A DNA stretch of 64,000 nt from Condylostoma magnum (taxonomy: Eukaryota > Ciliophora > Heterotrichea > Heterotrichida > Condylostomatidae). Location: positions 14,409 to 78,408 of the forward strand of contig CAKKTI010000012.1 of the NCBI GenBank assembly GCA_920105805.1, read 5' to 3'. A program made the position numbers and the translations under genes. The notes below the pieces were generated by a model. The model saw nothing but the letters and a program-made list of their open reading frames with translations. It did no database searches and was not told where the DNA came from. Below, one piece after another: positions 11,215 to 23,375 of the stretch (the stretch's first letter is position 1; the number at the start of each line of letters is the position of its first letter).

Positions 11215-12195
11215 TTATGTTAATCTATTCAGACCTACTATGATACCTATCATTCCCGCTGTTTTGAGTGTCATTAATACTATAGTTAAATGCATTATTA
11301 TTCCATATATAAGGATATCTCATAAGTACACTAAAGTAATGCAAATTTGGAATAAAAGAGTTGCAGAACAAATGCACTTCAGGTTAAATCGCTCATAACT
11401 AAAGAATAAAAAGCTAATTTAAAGCCCTATGCTTAAATCGAAAATAATTAATCCAGTTAATTAGAAAAATAATACAAGAGCATCACTAATCAGTTAAAAG
11501 GCAGTTGAAAATCAAACTAACTTTATCACAAATAAAATAACGGGTATAATTACTCCCATATATAATACCAATTATTTGTAGCTGCATCTAAATCCATTAT
11601 GATCCTTATACATATATTCTCCACAATTCCAGCAAAAATCACATCTACACTTGTAGCACGTCATATGATTACACCCCTAATTCTTCTATACCAGTTCATT
11701 ACAATCAGGACACATTTACGTCCATGCTCATTTCCAGGCAGTATTTCCAAAATTTTCTAAAATCCTAATAGGTCCTAGCCTACTAATAACATCAGTAATA
11801 GGCAATAAGTCATAATCTTGCCATATATACATACACTCTAAGCAGCTTAAAGGCTCTGAGCATTTTTTAGTTAAATCAATTCAACCAATCCCATTACACT
11901 TAGGTATGGGACAAAGCCTAATTTCTTCTGATTTACTCAAATACCTTCTTATCTAAAGGAGTTAAATTTCATCAGAATACTAATTGCTCAGCATTTAATC
12001 AAGACTCTTCTGATCAATCCTGATGTAATGCTTCTTACAAGGTGCAATGATAGATTCTGAGTAATCTTATAAAGTATCCAGCTCAAACTTCAAATGATTA
12101 AATATACAATCTTAACAAAAACTACACTCACATTCTAACTTAACACACTTCTTCTACAATGTGTACTGCTCATAGCAAATACTGCAGCTAATCAT
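11215..12195 (-). CDS. second RBR-type E3 ubiquitin ligase with multiple membrane spans
   Basis: 326 residues starting MISCSICYEQYTLQKKCVK. RING1 has CSICYEQ...CECSFCQDC. The middle IBR-like part is divergent (CPIPKCNGIGWIDLTKKC, CLECMYIW). RING2 is well kept: MCPDCNELVQKNQGCNHMTC followed by CRCDFCWNCGEYMY, catalytic Cys in NHMTC. About four hydrophobic helices follow (from residue ~205 to the end), so the ligase is anchored with its tail in a membrane. It is a diverged relative of the RBR gene on the other side of RPL8, on the same strand. The stop is taken at TAA 11215-11217 in a TAA TAA pair. Substrates are unknown. Confidence 0.88.
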
Positions 12196-12256
12196 TTTTA
12201 TTACATAAAAACCAACAAAACACGTATTTTCAATAACTAAATTAATAAAACTATCA

Positions 12257-13294
12257 CTAATAGGTAGGGTATGAAGCAGAGTTAGCAAGTCCACAAGTGT
12301 TTCCAGCGGCTAATCTGATATATCCATTCTCACCCCAGCTTGCTCCCCAAGAGTTCTTGACAAGCCAATATTCACTAGTATATCCAGCTAATAATACACC
12401 ATGATCCAAACTATCTCCACAGTCGCTGAATACTCCTCCATAATAGAATTGCCAGCTTTCAGCATCAACAGCGATAGCTACGGGTTATTTGGCAGCGGCA
12501 GATTTAAGAGCATCAGTGTTTCCAGAAGGAACATCAGTGTGAGATACACCTTTGGTTCCCTCATAAGGATTGTTTCTCTTAGAGTCATTGCAAGAAGGTA
12601 CATATCCATCTCCAGATACATAAGGATAGTCTGACTCAGTACAGATTCCATATTCTTGAACAAACTCAAAAGCATAGTCCATCAATCCACCGTTACATCC
12701 ATTGTTTCCGAAAGAACCGGAGCAACTTACTAGATCTTATTCAGAGAAAGATACTAATTTTCCGTTTGCCAAGAAGTAAGCACCTTCTAATGCACCAGTG
12801 GTAGAGAAAGACCAGCAACTTCCGCACTGTCCTTGGTCCTTTACACCAGTAACGGCACCTTTCTGGACCCAGTTGATAGATGAGGGGTACTCATAGTTAC
12901 CTTCAGCCTCTAAGGTGTTCACGGGTTTGGTGTAAGTAGATAAGTACTTAGCTCTGAATTCCTCGTTGGTCAAGTCAGCGAATTGGTTTACACCCATTGT
13001 GTATGACTTTCCTGAGAGGTTGTGGTTGTTGATCATGTTTAGGTTATCCCTAAAGATTTTGAACCTGTAGAGGTATTCCTCGTGGCTTGAGTAAGCCTTG
13101 CTGTGGGTTTCCATGAAGCCGTGGAATTAGTTCAACTCCTCTTGGTAGAGGGCGCCGAAGTCAATTGGGGTGTTCTGGGATGAAACTACTGCAACAGTAG
13201 CAACAACACCGACGATGGCTAGTGCACCGATTACACCGAGGATTAGCTTTCTTTTGTTGTTTTGTTGAGGTTCACCGAAGAATCTGGCTTCCAT
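12257..13294 (-). CDS. cathepsin L-like papain-family cysteine protease
   Basis: 345 residues. The short cytosolic N-terminus and one hydrophobic signal-anchor ([20 protein letters not shown]) precede the I29 propeptide, with an ERFNIN-like run ([20 protein letters not shown]) and [11 protein letters not shown]. The mature enzyme begins near [20 protein letters not shown]. Catalytic residues are the Gln and Cys in [11 protein letters not shown], the His in [10 protein letters not shown] and the Asn in [27 protein letters not shown] is the usual S2 region. It acts in lysosomes or food vacuoles. The frame ends with TAG at 12257-12259 followed at once by TGA, as in RPL8. Everything needed for activity is present. 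Confidence 0.96.
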
Positions 13295-14002
13295 TTTATT
13301 ATAATTTGTTCAACAGGTCAGCTTTTAAGCTGGAATAAAAATGGATGATCAGGAAGAAGCTATTGTAGGCTGAAAAAAGAGGGGAAGAAATAAATATGTG
13401 GAAAGGTTTGTGGATTTAAGGAGAATTTACGTTTAGGGAAATTGGTATAGAGGACTAAAGAGGTGATTAGAGGAGTATAGGTAGAGTTGATAGTAGAGGA
13501 GTTGGAATTATTGTAGTTGGTTTTGATTGAAATGTTGTGTAATGATAAAGTAAATTTAATTTGATAATGGAGATTGCAAAGAATAGTTAATATGCTAATT
13601 GGAATAATGAATACTTTTTGCCTTGGATTGAAGATTAAATTTGTGATGATGTGTCAATACTGAAGGCTGTAATTTTGATGAAGGAAACTGTAAAGAGAAT
13701 AATTCCTAAAGTTACTAATTTGTTTGATTTCCATAGCTTTGACTTAAATTCCTCTATTATAACAAACTTTTAAAACTATATTAAACATTACTAAAACTAT
13801 AAAATACTGCTAAAACAATAGAAAATGAAATAAATTTCCAACCTCATTTCCATTGAAAAATGTAATAGAAGGTATATTCAATGTTTATCTCTAGTATCTG
13901 CCATTCTCGCCAGTTTATTCAATGATTCTATCAATCTGACTTTAATCAACATTTCCAAGTTTTGGCCAAACAATATAAGTAAGTGTATTCATATACTTAC
14001 AA
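13295..14002. other. mostly non-coding region with a short unexplained open frame
   Basis: About 700 bp upstream of the protease gene. Most of it is AT-rich and has no recognisable coding frame. At its right end a minus-strand frame starting at ATG 14055 reads MLLKQLESFIHYCKTPSDCK, then TYIVWPKLGNVDQSQIDRII up to TAG at 13891-13893. It looks protein-like but overlaps the end of the next gene in another frame. I leave it unassigned. Confidence 0.35.
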
Positions 14003-14929
14003 TCAGAGGGTGTTTTGCAGTAATGAATAAAACTTTCCAATTGCTTTAAAAGCATCGAAAGCTTTGCTCAGGTCTATATTAATAGGAGTAGCCAGCGAGT
14101 CAATTACTTGCTTTAAAAAGTTGTTTTGAGCGCTTCCATAATACACTATAAGCACGAATTAGCTCCCCATTATTTAGATTTCTACATTGTATTCTTCGCC
14201 TTCAATAGCAAATGATGGTGAAGAGTGAATCCTGATTTAAGTTATCAGATCTTCTAGATCCTCACTACTTCTCCGTGCAACTTTGCCCCAATTTTACTAT
14301 TGGCTATATAGGTTATTCTACTTGGATGTAAATTAAGTGGATTATCTTTCCAAATTAAGATCATAATAAATGTCATCTCTTTAACTTACTGATGAAATTG
14401 GAAAAGGAATTCTATTAGTAGCTGAGGGACAGCCATCTATAGAATAATCTACTGTTTAACTTCAGCGGATATACCAAAATTTACTCAGATGTACTATCAA
14501 TTTTCAAATTTAAGAATAAAATGCTAACTAGACATGTTGCTTTCTTCAAATAGTTCAATTTATTTCTATTCTGACCCTGTCTATGTTAATATTTGTGTAC
14601 TAGGATGTTTAATTGTATTGTTAAAGTTTTGACTTGCTAAGCATTTTATTCAAATAGTTGTATATCCTTTGACGTTGCTTTTCTCTTTCTTATTATCTGT
14701 TAAATAGTTAATACATTCTCTTCAACCTTTACTAAATTAAATCTAAAGCCTCAAAAACTAATCCTAGAATACTACTAAATAAAGCAATTAACTTTGTTTT
14801 CTCCTTTTATAGCTAGTTTTATTTAGCTCTTTTGTAATTTTAATCTAAGATTTGCAGAAAAGTAAATTCTATACATATTTTAAATCTTGTGATTCATGCC
14901 AGCTGCAGAAGCATAACCAGAATCGGCAT
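14003..14929 (-). CDS. hypothetical protein with N-terminal coiled coil
   Basis: 308 codons ending with TGA at 14003-14005. The middle reads as coiled coil (RLKRMYQLFNRQQEREKQRQ), followed by a Ser/Pro linker and a C-terminal domain with alternating beta/helix character (IHSSPSFAIEGEEYNVEIQI, FVLIVYYGSAQNNFLKQVID). This C-terminal part looks truly coding. The N-terminal 60 codons are weaker, because a second frame on the same strand (about 14880-15120, containing NIAGDIFVNFAGQDSSSFL) also looks coding there. The start at 14929 is only the first suitable Met. I do not recognise the family. Gene existence is likely, exact limits are not settled. Confidence 0.45.
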
Positions 14930-15124
14930 GTTATAAAAATGAACTACTATCTTGTCCTGCAAAATTGACAAAAATATCTCCTGCTATGTTTTTATCTAAG
15001 TTGTATTTATTTGGGTCAATTGATATTATTGTGTGATTAAGCTTTTTGTTTATTTATGTAAAACAAAGAAATATCAACTAATGTAGTTTTTTAGAAAACA
15101 AGCTTTGTTTAATCTATAATCTAA

Positions 15125-18100
15125 CTAACTTATTTGGGCTGCTCTCTTTGCCTCTATCTTTTACTATATAGTCTTTATAAGTCTTGTAATCAATCTAACG
15201 AATATTATGAAAACTGGGATCAATGTTACTAATAATGCAATAGATAAGGTAATGATAATAAGTCTATTGTATAATAATACACTATTAATATCCAAGTTTT
15301 CATTATATAAGAGGCTTTAGATCAAATTAGATATCAATATAAAGACCCAGGCTATTGCATACCAAACATAATTATGCTGATTGAAAGGCTTTAAAAATGA
15401 AATATAGCCCAATTGCTGATTAAAAATTACAATTACTGTTAAAAATGCTACGAGTAGTATTTATATTTCATCTTTACCCAATGCAATACAGCCTGTGATT
15501 AATAATCTCCAAGAATTTTATATAAGAATGTAGTTCTTAGCAAATATTGACGAAATTCTAATTGAATCAATGAAAGTCTTTAGATTTTCTCTATTATCAA
15601 AGATTTATTTAGTATCCTTTATCGAGATAACTAGCACTAATATTACATTGAAAAGTAAAAGATGGAGAGTAGTAATCATGAATAAAATAAGTGATAAGAA
15701 ATCCCACTCTACATTCATACAATTCGAAAATACAGAATATGCCAATCATATATAAGCCTAAATGGCAAACTGTAAGAAAATCTTTTAAAGTAAAAACTTT
15801 CATAGTCTCCATAATTATTATTTCTATAGCCCCCTAGCAATCAACCATAATAAAAATAAAGAGGATCATAAGGAAAAGAATATTGTTAAAATTGGACCTG
15901 CATCCTATATAAATTACGAGTTGTCATCGTCGATGTAGTAAAAAAGGTTAGGAAAATTCCCATAATTTGAGAATTTGAGTATATCGTAAAACTTTCCTAA
16001 TTCTTCTGTTTTGGTAAAGTTTAGGTATTAGAATAGATGTATTGCCTACTTTATTTCTAATGATTTAAAAATTATCCCTAAATTTAGATAACTAAGAGTA
16101 TTTTGGAATATTAGGGAACATAGGATAATGAAATAAAGAAAATACATGTAAATAATTCCAGCAGTTTCTATGTTCTCGTACATCTAGGATACGTTTTAAG
16201 GTAATTTTATAACTGTCTAATATTATAAAACTGCCTATTACATGTAGTCAGTAATTCTATTATTTTCTTCAATATTAAATGTGATTAATGTTTCTGGGGG
16301 AGATTAATTCATTATTTCTATTTCAAGCAATATCGTGTCGTTAAAGCCGTCTTAAGGATATTCACTTTTGACTGAATAATTAGCAACAAAGTTAAAACTA
16401 ATTTCTAAATCTTATAAGAAGTATTTTAAGTTTACAGGGCTAGTAAAGCTTATCTCAAATATATAATACTCCTTTTTCTCTTTATAAAATATGCTAGTTT
16501 CAGGCTACTGTTTACTTTAGCATACATTTAGATCACAGTCCCACCCAGTTTCTATTATACAATTTTCACTGCAGCCATCTCCATTTATTTGATTTTTATC
16601 ATCACATTGACTTTATCCAAAATTTAGTCCATCTCCACAAAATTCTAGACAATTTTAGTATATTTTTGTTTCTTCAGCTTTAGTTAAAATATCTATTGTA
16701 TCTACACTATCAGGACTATAACCTGTAATATTATCACATGGTACGCATTCTTATTAAACTAAAAAGTAAGGCTCAAAGCACTCTTAGCAACTACTATCGT
16801 CTTCGCATGTTTTGCAATTTTGTTTACAACTTAAACATTTCATTTATTATAGTTCTTAGTAAAACCCATGATCACATTTGCAGCTGTTCCATATTAATTC
16901 ATAGGTATCTATGCATTCCTCACATTGGATAGTATTAAGTTTGCATAGTGGATCTATTATTATGCTAAATTAGGACTAAAGATCTTCTGCTTAGTATACA
17001 TTTTGATATATGCTACTATCAGTTACTAATACTTCTACCTAAAACGCAAAACTGATCTTTTGTTTTAACTATAACACTATACTTATGATATTACCATAAT
17101 GCTAAATCTAAACATCTTCACTATAATTAGAGTTAACTTGAATTTTATTCATAAAGTTATCATCTAGTTAAATATTTCCACTATACACTAACTATAATTC
17201 CAATTTCCAGTCTTTATTACCCACATAATTAAGCTATACACTGTTGATTATCTTTTAGCAAAAATCTTAAGATCCTAAGCTCTCACAGATAGCATCATTA
17301 TCGATTTTACATTCATTAGAACACCCATCATTCTCAATTTAATTCCCATCATCGCACTCCTGGCTTCCGAAATTGATACCATCTCCACAAAACTCCTAGC
17401 ATTTGCTTACTAATTGATTGTACACTGCCTCAATATCATTTCCCATTAAACTTCCTCCATACCCTAAAAACTAATCGCAAGTTAGGCAACTATTCTAGTA
17501 TGCTATTAGATCATTTATACATTCCTTACATACTACAACACCATTAATAAGAGCACAATCAATACAACTCTCTGAGCAATTTGTGCATTCATTTTAACCA
17601 TCTACAAATTGCTCCGGTAAGCAAAAACATTGGCCACTTTGCATTAAGAATGTATCATAGCAATTTGTACACACGACTGGATTGTCAAGGCAGTCATGGC
17701 AATAGTCTTGGCAAGAATGACACATGTATTCATCAGTTATATACTCACCTTAATTGCAAGGAGGTATACAACTCCCACTACAGTAATTGCACTTGTTATT
17801 GCACTACTAAGATACATTTCTTTAAAGAGTTGAAATACTAAAAGTATGAATATGTAGAGAAAGGTCATGCAGATAGCCCACAAACCCATCTCCTATTTGA
17901 AAGTATCATTGAAAGTTGGTTATCCTTCAACTGCTTGGAATTTGCTCAAATTGATCATTTATCATTATAGTTGTTATAAAGTCATCCAATGCAAACATCT
18001 ATCTTTATATTTATATCAGTAAGAAAAAGTAGCGGGGCTCTTCTACTGCAACAAGTTATTCTTTTTCTAATTAGAACTAAAATGATAGAATATCATTCTC

Positions 18101-19912
18101 TTCTTTTACTTTGACTACCACGTACATAATACTATTAATTTCTTCAAAATCTATTTGCCATTGACACGAGTCTACTTAGCAAATTCTTAGAAATTATCCT
18201 TATTATACTGGTCTAACCCACATCTTAATAAAAAATTAGTTTAAATCTATACCATATGTCTCTTAGTCATAAGACCAAGCAGTCAAAACTGAATTTTAGT
18301 TAAATTTATTTCCTATATGCTAAAGCCATATAGGTTTATCAGAATCTATATTAGTGCTGCTTCCTAATTGTGCTTTAAATCTATCTGAACGCTCATTATA
18401 CTGCTAAGAGCTATCTTAGGAAAAATCAATTGAAATGTATACTCTCTTAGAAACATGGCAGTACTATGTATCCATCATATCATAATTATAAGAGCACATG
18501 TATTAATACAATTCATTGTTAAATGTTCCAGCATAGCATTCGGAGCAAACATTAACGGGATTACCACAATATTAGCAATATGGATGGCATTATCCACAGT
18601 AATTATCAATAGGCTCGTATATTTCTGGATCATCAGTTTAGGCTAACTAGATTGAGTTATAAGAAACGATTGCATATTCTCACAATCTAAAATTTATTGC
18701 TTGATTATAAGAGATTGATAAGTATCTTAATTAGAGAGAGTTGTCATCTGATGGATTCATTATGATTTTTAAGGGAGATGTTGGAAGTTAATACGATATT
18801 GATGTATTAATATGTTTAAAATGCTTTGGAAATGGTCCAGATCTGGTATCTGTGCTCACTTAGTACCCGAATTTGATACTTATTGGATTTCCAAATTCTA
18901 TGTATAATGTAATTCCCGGAGTTAAAGGTGCTTATAAGCTGATAATCTCTTAATCTTGTAATATATAGAGCTACAAATTCGTACTATCTATCATATCTAA
19001 TTTAATTTACATTACTGATGTCGATTGATCTATAATGCTAAAAATTGTGCCATTGAAATCGTTGTCATAGGTAAAATCAAGGGTAAATTAAATTTAATCT
19101 TATAAGTTTTCACTTAAATATGTATTAAAGCTCTCAATTTCGACTTATTGACCTTGAACAGGCTGTACATAGCTATTAGTATCTAATTTCTTAGCAACTC
19201 ATTATAAAAAATGTTACGTGTGCATGGGTAGAATGGTATCACTTAAATAGAGAAATAAGCTTTGCACATAAAAATCTTCGTTATCAATACAATTTTACTT
19301 ATATAGATTTATATCAACATAAGTCCCATGAAATTATCCTTAATCATGTCCTCCAACAAGAAGATAATTTCCAGTTTAAAATAATGATGAATCTACCTAA
19401 ATTGGAGCTTCACTATGCCAAATAATATTATTAGGTAGTCCTGAGAATAGATGAATGGCATTCGAATCATAATTTATGCAAAATGAGAGATTAATCCACT
19501 ATCTCTTAGCAGGTGTTGAATTAGTTGATCTTTAATGGGATAAAGTTATATCATTTATTCCATTTTTATATTCCAGATAAGAATAATCTGTACTAGGATT
19601 TGATTTTATTACTATTTTTTCTACAGACAGTGTATCTGGATTTTTTGAAATTGCTGCGATTGGGTCGTCAGTTTCAGTATAGTATTATTAAATTCACAGT
19701 TAAAATCCATAGTTTGTATTAGGCTAGTCTTTCTAATAATATCCCTAAGGATTGACATATGTAGTTATCCTGTCCGTAATTTATAAGGAAGAGTAATTAG
19801 TTTAGCCAGATTTGTCATCATAGCTGCTAAAAGGATAAAACTTGTTATTGATCTGGTATCTAATACCTGAAGTAGGTTGAAATACGATTATGAGGAATAG
19901 CAGGCTTAACAT
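15125..19912 (-). CDS. giant cysteine-rich surface protein with C-terminal multi-span membrane region
   Basis: 1,595 residues. The start at 19912 opens with a signal peptide (MLSLLFLIIVFQPTSG). Residues ~20-500 are beta-rich extracellular sequence. They are followed by furin/EGF-like Cys-rich repeats (CHSCQDYCHDCLDNPVVC, CTNCYDTFLMQSGQCFC, CTNCSESCIDC). Two DUF4215-type disulphide repeats are clear: CQEFCGDGINFGSQECDDGN and CLEFCGDGLNFGQSQCDDKN. The last ~400 residues hold about six to eight hydrophobic helices and a short basic cytosolic tail (TRLIKTIQQKIEAKRAA). Ciliates have large families of such receptor-like proteins of unknown ligand. The stop is taken at TAG 15125-15127 because the tail loses character there. 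The long frame is free of anything but Gln/Trp-type stop-like codons. Confidence 0.85.
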
Positions 19913-21371
19913 TATTAACTATAAATTGTATTAATTTTAATTTACTAAGTAATTATGTGAGATTTATAATATTTTGCATGAGGTTTCAGCGTTTTACATG
20001 CTTCAAATAATTTCAGCTATTTACTTTCTTCAATTTTAATAGGAAACATCTGAATGCTAAAATAAATGCTTTAATTATATTGTATAATACAATCGCTAAA
20101 TAGATAAAATTAACAATAAGATTGAATTATTTGGTATATTTGAGAGGTTATAAGAGAAATATGAGTAATATAGAGGGTAAACTTCTTCGTAGTTTTACAA
20201 AAGTCATTAGATATTCATTATAATTGAAGCCTTAGTTTTCAATAAAATCTCATAGATTTAGCTTACTAACAGCTTGATGGACGTTAAATTTATTGTTCAA
20301 ACTAGTATAAAAGGACTTGCATACATTAATCAATTTACTAACAGTTTATAGCATGATTTGCTATGTGACTATGTATAAGTAATAATATCATCTGAAAAGT
20401 ACACAAATTAATATATTAGGATTAAACTTTGTAAGGTGGTTTCTAATTACAATGAATTAAATTTTAATACATAAAATCTAACTATCTAGCGTGATCTGAG
20501 CAATCTCTTTTATAAAATGAATCTCAGTTCTATAAACATCTTAACCTCTGGCTGTATTGAAACTTATAAACGGTATATTCTCATAAGTACATATTTTAAA
20601 TTAACTAAAGAAATGTCTAAAAATATAAAGTATTACATAAAATCTTATAGCTGATTTCAATCTAAATTGCATATAATACATATAGAGCTCTCTTACTTAA
20701 TTTAACTCAGTTTTACAGTATTTAGTATACAATATATTTCTCATAAATTTTACATTGAATAGATGCTTCTCCAATAATTTTTTAATGTTAATGCTGGCCT
20801 AAATGTTACATTAAATGCAAACTTCATAGCAAATATACCTATTCAAGCCAATAATGCCTAAAATAAGCATAATAATACCATATCTAAAATCAAGTACAAT
20901 AAAATCATCACTGATTCTTACCAAATCAAGCAAAGCAATACAAATTTTATTACCACAGTGTAATCTAATTCTATTGCAACAATGCATGTATGTTACAAAG
21001 GCCTACTGCCTACATTGCTTAGGACTAGCTTAAAACCATTTAGTTTAGCATTAAATTTACAAAAGGATAAACAAATTTAGGCTTCTACTCCTTTAAACCC
21101 CCTAAAATATTACAATTTTTGCAAAATTTTTCAAGTACCCTCCCATTAAATATAAAACCTTTGTAATTAAAATTAAGTAAATAAACAACCGAACAACAAA
21201 ATAAGACCTACTCACCAAACTTACTCACTAAATCAACAGCTAATACTAGCCTACCTTCCTACCCTACATTTCTGTCCAGCTAAACCCCCAAAACCCTTGA
21301 ATTTTGTCCAAGTAAATACGTGGTTATCCATAGTTCCTATTCAGTGCCACAATAATCTTTCCCGGGAAAAT
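19913..21371. other. long AT-rich intergenic region with one weak open frame
   Basis: About 1.45 kb, the largest gap in the window. A minus-strand frame from ATG 20987 to TAA 20148 can be read with two TGA as Trp, but its Ile/Leu/Tyr/Asn-rich composition is what AT-rich DNA gives when TAA/TAG are not stops, and no motif is recognisable. I treat it as non-coding. The flanks should carry the promoters of the surface-protein gene (left) and of the FYR/U-box gene (right). Confidence 0.4.
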
Positions 21372-22325
21372 ATGCCAAAAAGACGAAGTCGCAACGAATC
21401 CCTATGGGGCCGCAAACGACAATTCCTAGGCCGGTAAATTAAATACAGAATAGCAAATAGAAGCAAGGTAAAGCGAGTAAAACTCCTACAAATCGGAAAC
21501 TTAGTAGCTAAGCCAGGGTGGTACAACGCAGGGTACATCTTCCCCTCCGGCTACACTGCTATAATTGACTACAAGGATCTAGAAAGCCCGGATGACAAGG
21601 CCGAATACATGTGTTCTATAAAGGAAAATCACGGTAAACCCCTCTTCACAGTTAGACACATGCCTTCGGACGAGGGCTTCTCGGGCAAAAGTCCAACTGC
21701 ATGCTGGAAATAGATATTAGACAGGATCAATGATCGTTTGAGGGAAAGAGGACTGCCTGTGGTTAAGACCTAAGTAGCTGGTCCTGAGTACTTCGGGCTA
21801 AACGATCCTTAGATAGTAAGTGAAATTGAGTATTTGGACTCTGAAAAGCAATGTGATTTGTATTGAACGGAAAAGGAGAATATTATTAAGGCTAGATTGG
21901 TGTATGAGCAGCAGCATCCTAAGAGTGAGAAGAAAGTAAGGAAGAGGTAAAGGGAGGACTCGGATAACGTAAGTTTTAGACAGGATAATGATAGTAATGT
22001 AGAGAGCACCTATTCCGGGGTGTGGTCGTCTATTAATAGAAGAGACAGGTATATTACCAGGCTTAAGAACTAGGGGGATACTTGGCAGTACGTGGAGGAG
22101 GACAACCCCATTCCAGAGTTCATTGATGCCATTACACTTCAGCCTGTAGTTGTGCCTGCAATTTCCCCCTATGGACATGTTGTCGGGTATTACTCATGGC
22201 TATAGGCATTGAAGGAGTCTGATAATGTGTGTCCCTTCACCAAGTTGCCTCTGACTGTAGAGTGGCTCATCAAGTTAACGAATAAAAATTATGACAAGTA
22301 CAAGGATGTCATTATTCCTACTTAA
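21372..22325 (+). CDS. FYRN-FYRC domain protein with C-terminal U-box
   Basis: 317 residues. The basic N-terminus (MPKRRSRNESLWGRKRQFLG) leads into an FYR module at ~35-150: LLQIGNLVAKPGWYNAGYIF then PSGYTAIIDYKD (FYRN) and PLFTVRHMPSDEGFSGKSPT plus CWKQILDRIN (FYRC). FYR pairs occur in chromatin proteins such as MLL/Trithorax and TBRG1. After a charged linker the last ~75 residues resemble a U-box: NPIPEFIDAITLQPVVVPAI, SPYGHVVGYYSW, VCPFTKLPLTVEWLIKL. U-boxes recruit ubiquitin-charged E2 enzymes. This suggests a nuclear E3 ligase read-out of chromatin, which is inference. One TGA is read as Trp (CDLYW). Ends TAA TAA at 22323-22328. Confidence 0.75.
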
Positions 22326-22360
22326 TAAACATTATTATACATGGGGGTTTTAATTTATTA

Positions 22361-23299
22361 CTAAATACTGTTGAAGTAGAGTTCTCTTCGTTGAGTGTCA
22401 GTCAATTGGAGGGCATCTGAATTTAGTATTGAGTTTAGTTGATCATTGGTTAAGTATCCTATTGATCTGTTGTAACTTCCTCCTCCGTTGTATAAAGACG
22501 CGAATTGGGAAGTGTCTATTGTTCCTAATCCCAGTATATAAATCTTTCATTGCTCATCAGACAGCTACTCAATAACAAAACCAGCCTCTAATTCGTCATT
22601 CTTTCTACTTATTACAGCTAATTCATAGGCCAGCAGCCATGGGTCGGATTAGGGTTGATCTAGAAAGATTCCTAATGCTCTTTAATCTAAATAATGTATT
22701 CAGAAGCATGGATTTTCTAGTAAGTTTTCTAGTTATTGCGACTTTTACTAGACACATGCTCTTCCTTGGTTTAAAGCTGATTTTTTAGTTAAACATGCTA
22801 TTGCTGGCATTATGTTATTTATAGATAAAGTTGAGAATTAGTTTGATATTGCTAGTAATCCAAGATTAATAGCATCTGTATCAGGCATTTTTCTCAGATT
22901 TTAATAGTCCTCTATATACTAAATTAACTGATAAATTCCATTATTTCTATCTAAATGATAATGCTCCCATACTTAATTACTCGCAGATTTCCTGGAATTA
23001 TAAAAAGTCTGTACATTAGCTGTAATATCAACATTTTATTAGCTCAATGCGTTAATTCTGTTATTGTTTGTAAAAATCAAAACTGTATGGCCATTGTTTA
23101 CAGTTTATTGAAATACTTGATTATCAAGCCAGTTTATAAAAACAACTATCCTAGATTTCGGGCTTTCTTATGACAGTTTTTATACATCGAGCAACTGTAT
23201 AGATTTAGTTGGGTTGACTGTCCAGAAGGCTAAAACAGCGAAGTATGAATCAATGACTTCTGCATCATATATTAGGGTGAGGTCGGAATACTTATCCAT
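22361..23299 (-). CDS. hypothetical protein, unknown family
   Basis: 312 residues starting MDKYSDLTLIYDAEVIDSYF. Sequence character is that of a soluble, mainly helical protein with several Cys and a Tyr/Asn-rich middle. Segments such as SALNQGRACVQQKSQQ and GIFLDQPQSDPWLLAYELAV look conserved, but I recognise no domain. One TGA is read as Trp (SDEQWKIYI). The tail (LTNDQLNSILNSDALQLTD) ends with TAG TAA. It converges with the FYR/U-box gene with 35 nt between the stop codons, and its start lies 76 nt from the end of the TTLL gene upstream. Confidence 0.65.
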
Positions 23300-23375
23300 T
23301 TTATTATTTTGGTTTATTAAATTATTGGAATAGTAACAGGGAACATGTAGCACATTTTATTAATTTATTATCAAT

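Noticed and set aside
14283-14375. Possible 17-nt GTAAA...AAAG intron joining two frames
   Set aside because: A continuous frame through the region (coiled coil into IEGEEYNVEIQI) needs no intron, so the junction was not supported.
20148-20987. Minus-strand open frame of 279 codons in the large gap
   Set aside because: Composition is that of AT-rich DNA read without TAA/TAG stops, two TGA are needed as Trp, and no motif is visible.
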